64,000 nt of DNA from positions 3,673,001 to 3,737,000 of the forward strand of contig NC_085922.1 of NCBI RefSeq assembly GCF_035222485.1, written 5' to 3'. The notes beneath the pieces were generated by a model. The model saw nothing but the letters and a program-made list of their open reading frames with translations, did not search any database and was not told the DNA's origin. The first letter of the stretch is position 1, and each line of letters opens with the position of its first letter. The stretch is from Podospora pseudoanserina (taxonomy: Eukaryota > Ascomycota > Sordariomycetes > Sordariales > Podosporaceae). The position numbers and the translations under genes were made by a program. Of the stretch, positions 23,962 to 35,590 are shown piece after piece.

Positions 23962-25940
23962 TCAGGAGGAGCCGGCGCCAGGAGGCTGGGAAGCCCCGGT
24001 CTGGCCACCGAGTTGAGCACCATATTGGGACTGCCACCAGAGCGCGACATAAGCATCATAACCGCCATCTGGGAAGCCATGTCAGTCAAGGTACAGCGCT
24101 GGTTGTATGGGGACAAGAACACTTACAAGCAGCATAGGGATCAGCTTCGCCTCCCGCGCCGGCAGCAGGAGTTGCACTGCTAGCGGGCATGGACTGGGGA
24201 GCGTTCTGTTGGTTAGATGCGTGGCCATAGTTCGGGTTGTCATAGTCACGGTGATGACCACGGGCGCCACCACCGTCACGATGACCACCACGACCACCTC
24301 CACCGGACTTGTTCTGCTGTGGTCTGTGTTAGCAAGACAGGTTCAAAGACCACGAGGAAGATTCTGTTACTTACAGCAGCTTCAACCTTCTCACGGATGG
24401 CAACCTTGGCACGCTCGATGCTATCGCGGCTGCCGACTAGCCCAATCTCGCGTTCCGTCTCGCCACTTCCAGAGGACTGGGATACATTGATCTTGCAGCC
24501 CGTGGTGTTCTGCATCTCCCGGATGGTCTCGCCGCCTTTGCCAATGATCATACCAACGGCATCCGAGGGCACATAGATGGAATCATTGATTTTGTCTTGG
24601 CCACCGCCGCCATAGCCACCGTCGTTCCGAGGAGCGCGCGCGTTACCGCCAGTGGCCGTATTGCGGCTGTCACTGTCCACAATTTCTAAGATGAGCTCCT
24701 TGGCACTCTTGGTGGCAGCTGGAGTGCCGATGAGGTTGACGGGACGAAGTCCGTTCACACTCTTGTTCTCCGAGACGATGTTGATGTGGCAGCCACTGCG
24801 TTCCTGAAGATCACGAATCGTCTCACCGCCACGACCGATAATAAGGCCCACGGTTCTATCAGGGACCATAATCACAAGCGTATCTTCACCTTCTTTCGGG
24901 ATGGGGGGAGCGTTGCGATCGGGACGGGGAGCATCACGGCCACCTCTGTCTCCGCCAAGATGGCCACCACCGCCGCCACCAGGGGGTCCGCTGCGCATGC
25001 CGCTGTCCGCAATGATGCGATTGATCATGGCTTTGGCCTCTTCGCGTTGGGCGCGGGCGCCAGTGATTCTGCATACGCGATACGGCTCGGCCTCGTTCTC
25101 GGCGTTGATGAACTGGACGCGGCAACGGCTCTCACTCTCGACACGTCGAAGGTTCTCGCCCTGGCGGCCAATAATGAGCCCTACCAAGCTCTTCTCCACT
25201 TGCATCGTTTCGACATTGTCTCCGCTGCCTCGAAGGGGAGACCGATCTCTGTCGCGACCGCCACCACCATGGTGACCACGGGGGGAGAAACCCTGACGGC
25301 GGGGGGAAAAGGAGCGATCGCGCCCATAGTCGCGACTCGGGGCGCCGTAGTCCCGGCGCTCGTCTCGGTAAGGGTTGCTGTCACGAAAGCCTTCACGGCC
25401 TCGGGGACTTCTGGACCGGGATCTCTGTTGGTATCCGCGAGAGTCGGAACCTCGATCACCGGGATACCCAGCATTGTGTCGGTCATAAGGGGTCAGGCCA
25501 GCCTGGGTAGCAGAAGCTTTAGCTCGCTCGATGGCCTCCTGGAACGATAGAGCCCCTGTAGAGTCGGGTCTGATTGAGCTCAAATCGATGTTGCCGCTCG
25601 AAGTAGGCTGAGGGTAAGAGTAGGCCGCAGGAGGTGGGGGCTGGTAAACAGGCGGAGCAACTTGAGGGGGATATGGGTTATGCGCCGGAGGAGCACCATA
25701 AGGCGCCTGGGGCAGAGAGGGAGGAGGGCCAGGCTGGCCAGGCTGGGCGACAGGAGGAGTCGCATTGGCAGGTCTCTGGGAATCTGCGAGTAATTGACAT
25801 TAGATCTCAACTGCCACCACCACCACCACCACCACCACCACCACCACCACCACCACCACAAATGAAGCGCGCGCTCAGGAGATGATCTTACCCTGGAGCA
25901 GCTGAAGGATGGAGCTGAGGTCAGCGGTGGGATTAGCCAT
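23962..25940 (-). CDS. Triple KH-domain RNA-binding protein (FUBP/KSRP-like)
   Basis: Predicted 584 aa from exons 25940-25892, 25783-24375, 24316-24127 and 24068-23962; the introns (108, 58 and 58 nt) join in frame. After a Pro-rich N-terminus and an Arg/Ser/Gly-rich segment (SRSRSPRGR) come three KH domains with intact GxxG loops: GLIIGRQGEN (about residue 212), GLIIGRGGET (about 328) and GMIIGKGGET (about 428). A Gly/Arg/His-rich linker follows, and the last exon encodes DPYAAYGGYDAYVALWWQ across its splice site, resembling the Tyr-rich tail of FUSE-binding proteins. Such proteins bind single-stranded RNA or DNA and act in mRNA processing, stability or transcription; nucleus and cytoplasm are both plausible. 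The third intron acceptor is the second of two adjacent AGs; only that one keeps the frame. Confidence 0.9.
25814..25859. repeat. (CCA)n microsatellite inside intron 1 of the KH-protein gene
   Basis: About 15 CCA units on the plus strand, GTG-type units on the transcript, between the GTAAGA donor and the branch region of the first intron. Length change here would alter intron size but not the protein. Confidence 0.9.
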
Positions 25941-27524
25941 CTTGACGAATTATCGCGACGACTTGAGGGTCGAAAATACGGAGAGACCGAGGGATTGATT
26001 GGGTATAGCACTTTGCAATGATGATACTGAGAGATGAATTGGTATCGATGCGGGCAAAGACAACGCAAGCGCAGCGGCGAAAGCGAGGTTGGTCTAGTGT
26101 CGCAAGCGATGGCGACAGAGACGGGAGAAGGAAAAGCAACGCTGAGGCGAGTCGCAGTCTCTCCAAGAGATGCCGCACGACGGAAGGATGCAGCAGCAGC
26201 CGGTTGAGCCTCGGCTGCGTGGGATTCAAGGTCGAGATGCCGAAGACTGTTGAGATGGTGGAAGCCAGAGGGAGAGGCAGAGAACAAAGGGTTGGCGTCA
26301 CAATGATTGCGATTGGTGGTTTGTGGCTGCAGGAAAGTCTCTGGGCCAGCCACTTGTAGCAAGAGTTTTCAGAGGCGCCACATCTTTCAAGCCTGGTTGT
26401 TTTGTGGGTATACTGACTTGTGGCTTGCCATTCACCTAAGCACGGACGTGATCGGACCAACCGATAGAGTCGATAAGGCAATCAGGCCGATAACAATAAT
26501 ATCGATAAGACCAAGTGAATGCCTGAGGTGTAAGGTTCAACAGCGTGGAGGGGGACGATGGCCTACAGGAGCATAAAATTGTGTAGATATCGTGATAAGA
26601 TGGACTAGCCATAGTCAAGACTTTGTATGTGGACAGAGTCATTCAAACTAAACGTACAATGGCTGTTTGGGCTCCATTGACACATTCACCAGCATGAACT
26701 GTCGAGAAAGAACCCAGACAGGCAGGCAGTTGGAGTTGACCACCTCAGACTCATTGGCGTTGATTCAAAAGACAGCCGCAGAACAGACTCACTGCTATAG
26801 AACAGGAGATCTGTGTGTACAGTCTCTGTGACAGGAAGCCAAGGGAGAAACAGTGCACAGCTTACGGTTTGAGCAACACAAACCACCTTGGACCGTTCTT
26901 GACAACGGGACCTTGCGCATTTTGTAACACTGAACTGAAATCTACTGCTCAATCACGACCTCTCCAACTCTCTGGGGGCCCTTGAGTAAAGACTGAGGAC
27001 GCCCTTTTTATCCTTGACATGGAAATCAATGTAACTTCACTCACAATCCTGAGTTATATCAACGTGCCAGCTACCAGATATGCCATTTCCATTTCATGGG
27101 CACCCATTCTTGCCTTCGTAGTGGCACTAGAAGGCCAATGCAACGTTTCAAGATCGCCCTCTTGCCGTTCCTATCCGCCTCTACTTCCTGCCGTTCTGCT
27201 TTTCACCTGGACTTTCAACCTCTCATGTTCCCATTCGGTGCCGCCTGATGCCCATGTCGACTCCATGTCCCGAGTCCTCCAGGCAACCTTGTGCAATCCT
27301 CGGGGCCTTGATTCTGGAAGCCAATTCGGGCCCGGTACCTTGCCTTCACAACCAGGAGTACAAGACAATTTCCGTTGGGGACACAGGACAAGAGGGTAGC
27401 CTGTTTTCCTACTTCTTTCCGATGTTCCCTCAGTCTCTTCGTTCTTTTCTCCTATTCATTCATTCTTTTCAGCAAAAGTCCGTCCTCTCATTAGCTTCGT
27501 CCTTTTAAGCACAGTCGAAACACC
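25941..27524. other. Divergent intergenic region, 1.6 kb
   Basis: Upstream of both the KH-protein gene (-) and the protease gene (+), so it must hold two promoters. No credible frame, TATA box or repeat was recognised. Confidence 0.6.
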
Positions 27525-29005
27525 ATGATGATCTCTGCTTGGTGGTGGGCTCTTGCCTGCTACATCTCTGCCGTAGAAGGCCGGGTAACCAGTCATCTTT
27601 ACCGGCAGCTCAACAGCAATGCTCCCCCAGGCATCACATACACGCTGCCCAAAGGCTCCAATGCTCTGATTTCTGTCAAGAGCACCACCTCTTCATCAAA
27701 GCCATACATCCAGAAGCTTGAGCCAATCCGGAGCGGTTCCCTCACCAACAAACGATCTGTGGCCGCCCTCTTGGGCACCCATCAACGCAGTGTCGGAGGT
27801 GTTGGCTACAGCAATGTTACGACAACAAATGCTTATGGAACACAATACGCCACCGAATCCTTTTGGGATGGTATCAAGGTCAAGCTCCTCCTCGACACTG
27901 GCAGCTCCGACACATGGGCCGTGGCCAAAAGCTTTCAATGCATCGACTATGCCGGCGGGTTTATTCCCCAGGATGCTTGCAGCTTCGGACCCTCTGCTGT
28001 CGAAAAGTTCCAGTATGGTCGGACTGAGCCTGTCTCCCACATGTACATCCAATACGGTGACGGCGAGACTGTGTCGGGGCCCATGGGATTCTCGGATATC
28101 AGTGTCGGTAACCTCACTGTTAACAGGCAGCAGGTTTGTTTGGCGAATAGCACATACTGGCTCGGCAACAATGTTACCAGTGGGCTGCTGGGTATGGCGT
28201 TTCCTTCCTTGACCAATGCCTACCTCGGTGATGGCGACGATCACGAGATGGGGAGTGCCATTCAATACTCGCCGTTCTTTACTTCGTTGGTAGAACAGGG
28301 AAAGATTGATCCCATTTTCAGTCTCACGATCGACCGCAACTCTTCGTCGGGGATTCTGGCTCTGGGGGGTATCGCGCCTGCCACTGGGCTGGATTTCACC
28401 AGGGAGGTGTCTATGGACATGATCATTGTGAGTCGTCGGCTTTGGCATGCAATGAGTGAGCAAGATCTGACTACTGGGGTTTGCAGACAAACCTTATCGG
28501 AGTTCCGGCAGCATCCTATTCGTATTCCTTCTACACAATCATTCCTGACGGCTGGTACTATGACCACACCACCAGCACCAAGAAGATCCCGTACATTGTT
28601 GACAGTGGGACCACATTGTGCTATCTCCCTCCCAGTAAGCGTTTGCTCGGCCGTCATTGCGGTATCGTATGAATCTAATATGCCATTACAGATCTTGCCG
28701 AAGCCATCAATTCCGCCTACTCCCCTCCGGCCGTCTACATGTGGATGTACGGTGCTTATTTCACCGACTGCAACGCAGTTTCGCCCCTGGTCGCCGTCAT
28801 TCTTAACGGCATCAAGTACTGGATCAATCCGCAGGATATGATTTATCGGAACATGGTTGACCCCATCTCTGGCCTGTGCATGACGGGAATCGCCAGTGGT
28901 GGTGCCGGGCCATATATCCTGGGTGATGTGTTTATGCAGAACGCCCTCTCCATTTTTGATATTGGACAGGCCAAAATGAGGTTTGTCCCGAGAGATAAGT
29001 ACTGA
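27525..29005 (+). CDS. Secreted pepsin-like aspartic protease (peptidase family A1)
   Basis: Predicted 454 aa from exons 27525-28427, 28487-28634 and 28692-29005, with introns of 59 and 57 nt (donors GTGAGT and GTAAGC). The N-terminus is a signal peptide (WWWALACYISAVEG) followed by a propeptide of roughly 70 residues. The first active-site motif is LLDTGSSDTW and the second IVDSGTTLCYLP (exon 2). The flap Tyr lies in MYIQYGDGE. The terminus (GDVFMQNALSIFDIGQAKM) is the usual last strand, and no GPI-anchor tail is seen, so the enzyme should be released to the medium or vacuole. Two start codons stand in tandem (ATGATG); either is possible. An endopeptidase acting at acid pH is the family expectation. 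No inhibitor or partner gene lies nearby. Confidence 0.92.
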
Positions 29006-29460
29006 TCGGTTGAGATTTGAGTGCTGCATTTTGCAGACAGAGCAGGCAGTTGGGGAGATTTAGGGGACATGGTGATGGACAAATGTACAACATCTTGCTG
29101 AGGGTTTTGGGCTGGCAGGTCGAACGTAATGAATGTCAAAGTGCCATATGTGTTGACCTTGATTTTACCATGCAGATTCTTTCTTGAAAAGAACAAGACA
29201 TGTCCACCAAAGCAACTTTATTTGACCCCGAAGCCGTCGTCACCAGCCGTCGTCGCAGCTGCTACCATCTCTCCAGATCAAACCCGCCAGTCCCATGACC
29301 TCCCAACAGTCAGAATTGTTTACATTCATCCACCACTGATCCACCTTCTCTGCAAGTGTATCTACCTACAAGTACCTTTTCCCAATTCTTTACCCCCCCC
29401 ACCCCTTTCTTCCATACCTACCTACCCCCAGACCATCAACCACCAATCCAACCTCAAGCA

Positions 29461-30064
29461 ATGTCAACCCCCAACAACGACCACCCCCACCCCACCCAAA
29501 GCCATCATCTTCCGAAACTGAGGCTTCAAACTCTTCTACAGCTTCCCAGTAACCATCCACTTCCTCTACATAACCCTCGACTTCTGCCCCGACGTGGGGC
29601 CCGATCCCTACCGGTACTGGCCCCGGCACTCCTCCACCGAGCTCTTGACGTTCTTCACGAGGGAAGACCCCATCCTCAACGATGTCGATTTTTTGGTCGC
29701 GCAGCTGAGGTGGAACCTGATCGAGTTTGACGAACGGAATCTGCCCGCTGATCGGGAGCATAAGGCGGGGAGGTTGGAGGGAGATATTGAGGGACGCGGT
29801 GCTGGATGGGAAGGTGGGTTGTTTCTTTCGATGCTTAGCTAAAAGGGGTGGGTGGTGGCTGACGAGACGAAAAAGGTTAGGGAGGATATCCATCCAACTG
29901 TTGAGGATATCATAAGTGATATTGAAAAGGAGCATGCCGAGGAGATGGAGAGGCGGAAGTGGGAGTATGATGGCTGTAGGGCAGAGGTGCTCAGGTGGCA
30001 GGCGGAGACGGGGAAAGGTTGGCGGTGCCGGGGCGAGAAAAGTAAAGAGAGCAAGAAGGTTTGA
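29461..30064 (+). pseudogene. Decayed or mis-modelled small gene of unknown function
   Basis: Fragments in different frames look protein-like: FYSFPVTIHFLYITLDFCP and PYRYWPRHSSTELLTFF (about 29525-29660), RWNLIEFDERNLP (about 29710), and VEDIISDIEKEHAEEMERR with a charged tail to a TGA at 30064. They do not join into one frame from any ATG, and no GT...AG pair of normal size restores it. The order and spacing suggest a former protein of about 190 residues with a Glu/Lys-rich end. I do not recognise a family. Random frames remain possible. Confidence 0.35.
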
Positions 30065-30658
30065 TCCTCGCAGCAGTTGAATTCTCTACAGCAGGTCAAC
30101 CAGAATCATCAAGGACAAAAGAAAATCAAACCACCATTCAATCCTCCTGGCCAACTTATTTGCTCCAGATCATGACCTCCAAATTCCCAAAATATCTAGT
30201 AATACAAGTAACGTCCGTCCATCCGTCAAACGCTACAGTCTGAGAAGAGCCAAAACAGACAAGGAGGGTGAGTGTGCTCAAATGCACATGATTACATATC
30301 ATTTCGCTGTGTAGAAGAACGTTTCATTTACACCTTTGCCCCAACCAACCAACCAACCAAACCAAGCCTCACAACCCCCTTTTACCTCTCTCTATAGTGA
30401 GTGAGAATGAAAAGCCCTTGTCCTAGCAGTTCCGCCAGTCCATTTTAAACCGCCCTCCTATGACTCTGGGTAAAGTGATCGCTATGTGCGTTTGAAACCA
30501 TGTTGTGGTTTTCTCTTTCCGACCCTAGGGGAAACCTGCCCAAAAAGAAGTTTGATGATACCTCCGCTATGAACACCAGAAAAAAAAAAGAAAAATTATG
30601 TAGTCAAGAAATATGCGGGAACATGACCCAAGAAGAATGCATCTCTAAAACAAGACAA
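30065..30658. other. Intergenic, 0.6 kb, convergent
   Basis: Between the decayed frame and the 3' end of the PFK-2 gene. No gene seen; an A-run lies near 30580. Confidence 0.6.
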
Positions 30659-32226
30659 TCATACGCCACCCTCCGGCTTGGGATCCTCGTGCTTAGCGGT
30701 GCTGCCCTTGCCACGCCACGTGCTGACGGCCTTGACTTCAGCCTTGTAGATTTGTACCTCGGTGCCGTAGGCCCGCGGCGTCAGCTTCATGAGCGTGTGA
30801 AGCGGTACTGGTACCCAGGGGCTTTCTTCTTGTGTCTTTTGCATAAAGTAGGCATAGATGCAACGAATGACGGCTTGGTGAGAAATGATGAGAATGTCCT
30901 CGCTGCGCTCCAGTTCCATGATGATGGGCTCGAGGCGGATCACCACATCCCGGTAGCTCTCACCGCCGCGGTAGCGGTAGTTGTACTTGTCTTCGTCGCG
31001 AGCCTGGAAATCTTCAGGGTACATGTCGGCGATCTCCTGGTACGTCATGCCGTCGCAGACACCAGCGTCCAGCTCGTCGAGCGCCTTCCATTGTAATTGG
31101 TTGTAGTGTTTTGGCAAGTGACGGGCCGTCGCAATGGTGCGTTTCAGGGTCGACGTCCAGACCGTCAAAGGCCGGTCGCTCTGCATGTGTGTGTTAGTTG
31201 AGTCAGGTCATATTCTTGGGGAACGGCACATAAAACTGCGTCGCTGCGGCGGAAAAACAGGTGCGAGTCCCCGCCTTGGCGCACGCGGTTTCGGGTCCGA
31301 CTTACACCTACAGATTCGAGAACCAGCTCGGGGAGCTTGAGCGCATATTCTTCACCGCGGTGAGACAAATCGGCATCACCACCGATGCGGCCCTCCAGGT
31401 TGAGCATGGACTCGCCGTGCTGCCAATAGAGTTAGTTTTCGGGCCTTGCAACCGTTCGAGTCAGATCAAGACTTACCCGAGAGAGCCAGACTGATCTGGG
31501 CCGGATGTGAAGGTTCATAAGATAATACACTATACGACTTTGAAGGTAATCCTGGATGCGGTTGATGATGACCTGTCGTCCCACGTTCATGATCTTGAGG
31601 TAGGTCAGATGATCCTCGTCCCCGTCGGCGTTGATGGTCTTGTACACCTTTTCGTAGTTGCGGATGCGGTTTCGGAAATCGAGCGCGGCTTGCTCTGGGT
31701 CCTGGCCCTGGTAGTCCGGACTAGTAGTCTTGACATCCCGAATGTTGGCCATGATGAGCTCCTCTTCGTCACATTTGGACTCGACAAAAATGACGTCGAC
31801 ACCTTCTTGGTTGATTCGGTCGAGCACCCATTTCCGGCGCTCCTTGGTGCTGTTTGTTGCATCGAGAATACCAACCACTCCACCGCTCTTGAACCACTTC
31901 ATCATGTCTGCCACGGCAGCCTCGGCCGCAGCCCGTCGCTTGCGCTCGCCCTCGGCATTGTTGGTGTCGAAGAAGTCAGCTGAGGGATGGGGGGCGTCGT
32001 TGCGCCGGTAGTTGCCCACATTGAAGGTCGCCGCGGGGATCGAGAGCCACTTGAGGTATCGCTGAGCTACGAGGCTGTCAGTTTCTGGTCTTTTGCAGAG
32101 GAATCAAGAAAACAACGCACCTTTTTGGGCAATATAACTTTTCCCGCGAGCTGGAAGCCCAACCATCACCACGCAGATGCGGGTTTCCTCGGGCCGAATC
32201 CCGACGCCGTTAGTCCTTGGAGCCAT
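30659..32226 (-). CDS. 6-phosphofructo-2-kinase/fructose-2,6-bisphosphatase
   Basis: Predicted 443 aa from exons 32226-32121, 32066-31477, 31419-31306 and 31180-30659; introns are 54, 57 and 125 nt. The enzyme makes and breaks fructose 2,6-bisphosphate, the signal that sets glycolysis against gluconeogenesis in the cytosol. The kinase half has the P-loop GLPARGKSY (residues 23-31) and GILDATNSTKERRKWV. The phosphatase half starts at the exon 2/3 junction, which splits the RHGES motif exactly (R232, H233), and has ELDAGVCDGMTYQEI, YRYRGGESYRD and the second histidine in ISHQAV (about residue 371). Both catalytic histidines are present, so bisphosphatase activity is expected, as in yeast Fbp26 and unlike kinase-only Pfk26/Pfk27. 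It lacks the long regulatory extensions of Pfk26. Confidence 0.93.
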
Positions 32227-32470
32227 TTTTGCTGCTGCTTGTGCAGTATTTGTGTGATGGAATGGAAAATGGCACCGGTAATCGCGGAGACATGTATTGG
32301 CCTAAATTGATGTGTCCCAGCTGCGTTCTTATAGAAGGGGTGGGTGGTCGCGTGAGGCTAGGTCGTCGGGCGTCTTGGCTAAAAGCACGGAAGCCTGGAA
32401 ATCGAAGGCCGTCTGCCGTAGAAAAGGTACCTGACGGATGGACTGATTGTGACTCTTCCGCGTGCGTGCG

Positions 32471-32501
<31 letters not shown>

Positions 32502-34045
32502 GTAGATTGGTAGATAGCGAAGCCGAGGGCTCTCCGATCTCGACGTCACCCTGGGCCGATAAAGAATGCGACGGGGCGGGATGTGTTCAACGGCTGCCGG
32601 TCAAGGGCCAAAATAACACCTCAGTGGGCTGGTGGGAGGTGGGCAGGTTGTGTCGGGGTTCGAGCGGATGGATGGCTAAAAGGCTACGAGAGAGAGAGAA
32701 AATGAGAGCTCGGGCAGCAGATGGAGGGGAGCACGATTCAATTTGTTGCAGAATTGGGCCAAAGAAAAGGATGCTGTCACATCGGAATTCCCAGGGCACA
32801 AGGCTTGGGGCTTTGGGGAAGCGCAGGGGCGTGGGCAGGGGGCGCGCTTCCGGCCAACAGTTCCAGGCCCTTTTAGGGAGGGAAAGGCCAAGCACGGGAC
32901 CCCGCCGGATGGGCCCGACCTGGCAGATGGATGCTGGTCCACAGCGACTACAGCAGGTGTCCGGGCAGCAGCAGGTGGGCTGAGGATGTTTCGTTTTTTC
33001 AATTACAGACCGCTCTATGGCTGGACCCTAGCTGAAGGTGGCCAGTGGCCATTAAGTGACGTGATACCTCAAGGTATCCTCCTGGTAGATATCCGTAGCA
33101 AGCCGGTTGTCCGAGCGAGAGCACCTGGAACCTGGAAGCTCTCACTGGACGGTTATCTCTACTTTACGGATAGGTAGGCATGTTTCAATCAATGCTCTCT
33201 CTCTCTCTTCAAAGTTCGACATCTGCTGTGCACCCTTGTGTCCCGTTTCCGCCGGCTGAAGTCGGAATGGCTCCAGGGATGTCGACGAAGATCCGCTCGC
33301 AGTTACCGTTGTCTCCGCCGCGTTTCCGGGACTCAAGGCATTTGAAGATGTCTAAAGTTTCACCCCGCCAAATGCCAAGCTGCGCCAAAACGCCGCCAGC
33401 TGACCAGCCAGTAGCATGCATCCCCCTTCCGTAAGAACGTGGACAGAAGAATTGGCTTTCTCTCTGTTCGACAGTCTCGTGATGGGTTCGAAAACTTCGC
33501 TGTGAATAATGGCGTGGACACAACCAACGGGCGGTGGGGCATGTACTCTGGGAAGGCCAACTCGGGAAAGCCGGTTATTATGTCAGCCCAATCCAGAAAT
33601 AAGGTGAAAACTTCTCTTTTTGCTCGGCTGAAGAGAAAAAAAGTAGGCCTTCGTCTCGTGACCATCGACATTGGCAATGGAGAAAAAAATAGCTGATCAT
33701 CAGGCTCGGCGCCGCACCCCTCCATACACCGCCGTGTTGGTGTGGGGGTTTGTTTGGCTGAAGCTCAGCTGTGGGGTTGCTGGTTGTTTCCCAGCATTAA
33801 TACACTGTAAAAAAAAAAGAAAAAAGAAAAGAATGAAAACAGTGCGTTGGCAGTGATGCCATCACGAGTTCGACCGGTCATCTGATCCTTTCCCCTGAAT
33901 TGGTTGGAGACAGAGTGACAATTGTTGTCCCTTGCAGGTTGCATTCATTGGCCTAGGTGAGATAATCAAAGATAGGCTACCTAATCGATAACACTTATCG
34001 CTGCCCCTCCATTAACCGTCCATCAAGGTAACAGAGCTATCATCA
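32227..34045. other. Intergenic, 1.8 kb
   Basis: Holds the promoter of the PFK-2 gene and the 3' flank of the P450 gene. Contains a (TG)n tract and several random frames with no domains. No gene seen. Confidence 0.6.
32474..32501. repeat. (TG)n microsatellite
   Basis: About 14 uninterrupted TG units roughly 250 bp upstream of the PFK-2 start codon, in its likely promoter. Confidence 0.9.
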
Positions 34046-35590
34046 TCAATGAGAGGCATGTCGCATCCTCACAACCACGGGCTTCCTCTCAACCAACATG
34101 AAAGTCTTTAGGCTCTCCCACTCGAGCCTTTTCCCGTCGACCGCTTCAAAATCAAACGCCCTCAGCAGCTTGGTTGTGATCAACCGCATCTCGGCCCAAG
34201 CCAGGTGAATCCCGAGACAGATTCTCGGTCCCATGCTGAACGGTTGGAATGCCTCTCTCTTGTCTGTATAGAATTCCGACTCTGGCTTGGAGGCATCAGG
34301 TAACCATCTCTCGGGCAAGAACTCATCAGCACTGCGCCAGTAATTGGGATCCCGTTGCATAGCATACGCCTGGATCGACACCAACGTCTGACCCGGCAGT
34401 GTCACTCCCGCAACCACCCCACCCGCATCTGGCACCCGTCTCGGCAAGATCCAAGGTATAGGCATGCACAACCTCAACGCCTCGGTCAGCACTGCATTCA
34501 GCCACTTCAGCTCCCGTAGCGAGTCCAGCGTGATCTCCCTCCCATCGTCGCCGAGCCCTCTGACTTCGTCCGTTACTTTCCTCAAATACTGCGGGTTCTG
34601 GACCAGATAATTCATCATACCCGTCAACGCCGTCGCAGTAGTCTCGCTGCCAGCAATCACAAGCGCCATAAACGACCCGTTGATATCATCTAGCGACATC
34701 TCGTTCTTGGTGTTTCCTCGCAGAATGGGGCTCATAATATCCTCCCTCTCCACCTCATAATTCATCCTCTTGGCCACCCTCTCCACCACCTGCCCCCAGT
34801 GATCCTGTTGCATCTTCCTGAGCGATGGAGGTATGAGCTTGAACAAAGCAGACTCCAGCCAGGGGTAGAACCTCGCCGCAGCAACCTTGGTTGCCATTGC
34901 GGGCGTGTGGAAGAGAATGGCCACCCAGGGGTGATATTTGCTGTTCTCCAGGCAGTGGAAGCTCTCACCAAAAGCAAGATCGCCAAAGATGTCAAAGGTC
35001 ACAAAGTTGAACCAGGGGCTGATATCTACCTCCGCCTTGGCCACACCTTTGTTATCTTTTTCGCCTGAGGATGGGGAGTCGATCATTTCGGAAAGACGCT
35101 CGACAAGCAAGTTGACGTAGCGTTGGATGATTGGTTCCTGAGACCGCAGAGCGCGGGTGGTGAAGCCCGGGGTCAAGGCCTTTCTCATGCGGGCGTGCGT
35201 CTCGTGGTTGAGAGCTGTGAGCAAGCCCTCGGTGTGGACACGCTGCGTAGTCCACCAAGTCGGATCTTTGGGAAACGGCGGCCTTCCGCGATGGGATTGC
35301 AGTATGTCATTCCAGGCAGATGGGTGCGTAAATGTCAACTCATTGGGTGCGATTCTCAAGATCGGGCCGTATTTGCGGTGGAGCTTCTGGATATCATGGA
35401 CGAAGGTCCCGCGAAGGAGAGCCCAGATGTAGGGCAGGCGAGTGGCGGACCATGATTTGGGACCGGGGATGTCTTTGAGAGGGTGGAAGAAGAGGTTGTA
35501 GATGGCGCGAAGGAGGAAGTAACCAACCAAAGAAAGGAGGACGGCGCCAGCCATGGTTGGCAAGGTGAATTTGAGTAACGCAGCTTCCAT
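34046..35590 (-). CDS. Cytochrome P450 monooxygenase
   Basis: Intronless gene of 514 aa. The N-terminal hydrophobic segment (about residues 10-30) anchors it in the ER membrane and is followed by the Pro-rich hinge DIPGPKSW. The I-helix motif is AGSETTATAL, the K-helix ExxR lies in EALRLCMPIP, and the heme loop is FSMGPRICLG with the thiolate Cys near residue 458. All canonical residues are present. The sequence has the general look of fungal P450s near the trichothecene C-15 hydroxylase group (CYP65-like), but I cannot place it in a family by eye. No polyketide synthase, terpene synthase or other cluster core gene lies in the window, so the substrate is unknown. Being intronless in an intron-rich neighbourhood is mildly unusual. 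Confidence 0.93.
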   Translation of the reverse strand: MEAALLKFTLPTMAGAVLLSLVGYFLLRAIYNLFFHPLKDIPGPKSWSATRLPYIWALLRGTFVHDIQKLHRKYGPILRIAPNELTFTHPSAWNDILQSHRGRPPFPKDPTWWTTQRVHTEGLLTALNHETHARMRKALTPGFTTRALRSQEPIIQRYVNLLVERLSEMIDSPSSGEKDNKGVAKAEVDISPWFNFVTFDIFGDLAFGESFHCLENSKYHPWVAILFHTPAMATKVAAARFYPWLESALFKLIPPSLRKMQQDHWGQVVERVAKRMNYEVEREDIMSPILRGNTKNEMSLDDINGSFMALVIAGSETTATALTGMMNYLVQNPQYLRKVTDEVRGLGDDGREITLDSLRELKWLNAVLTEALRLCMPIPWILPRRVPDAGGVVAGVTLPGQTLVSIQAYAMQRDPNYWRSADEFLPERWLPDASKPESEFYTDKREAFQPFSMGPRICLGIHLAWAEMRLITTKLLRAFDFEAVDGKRLEWESLKTFMLVERKPVVVRMRHASH

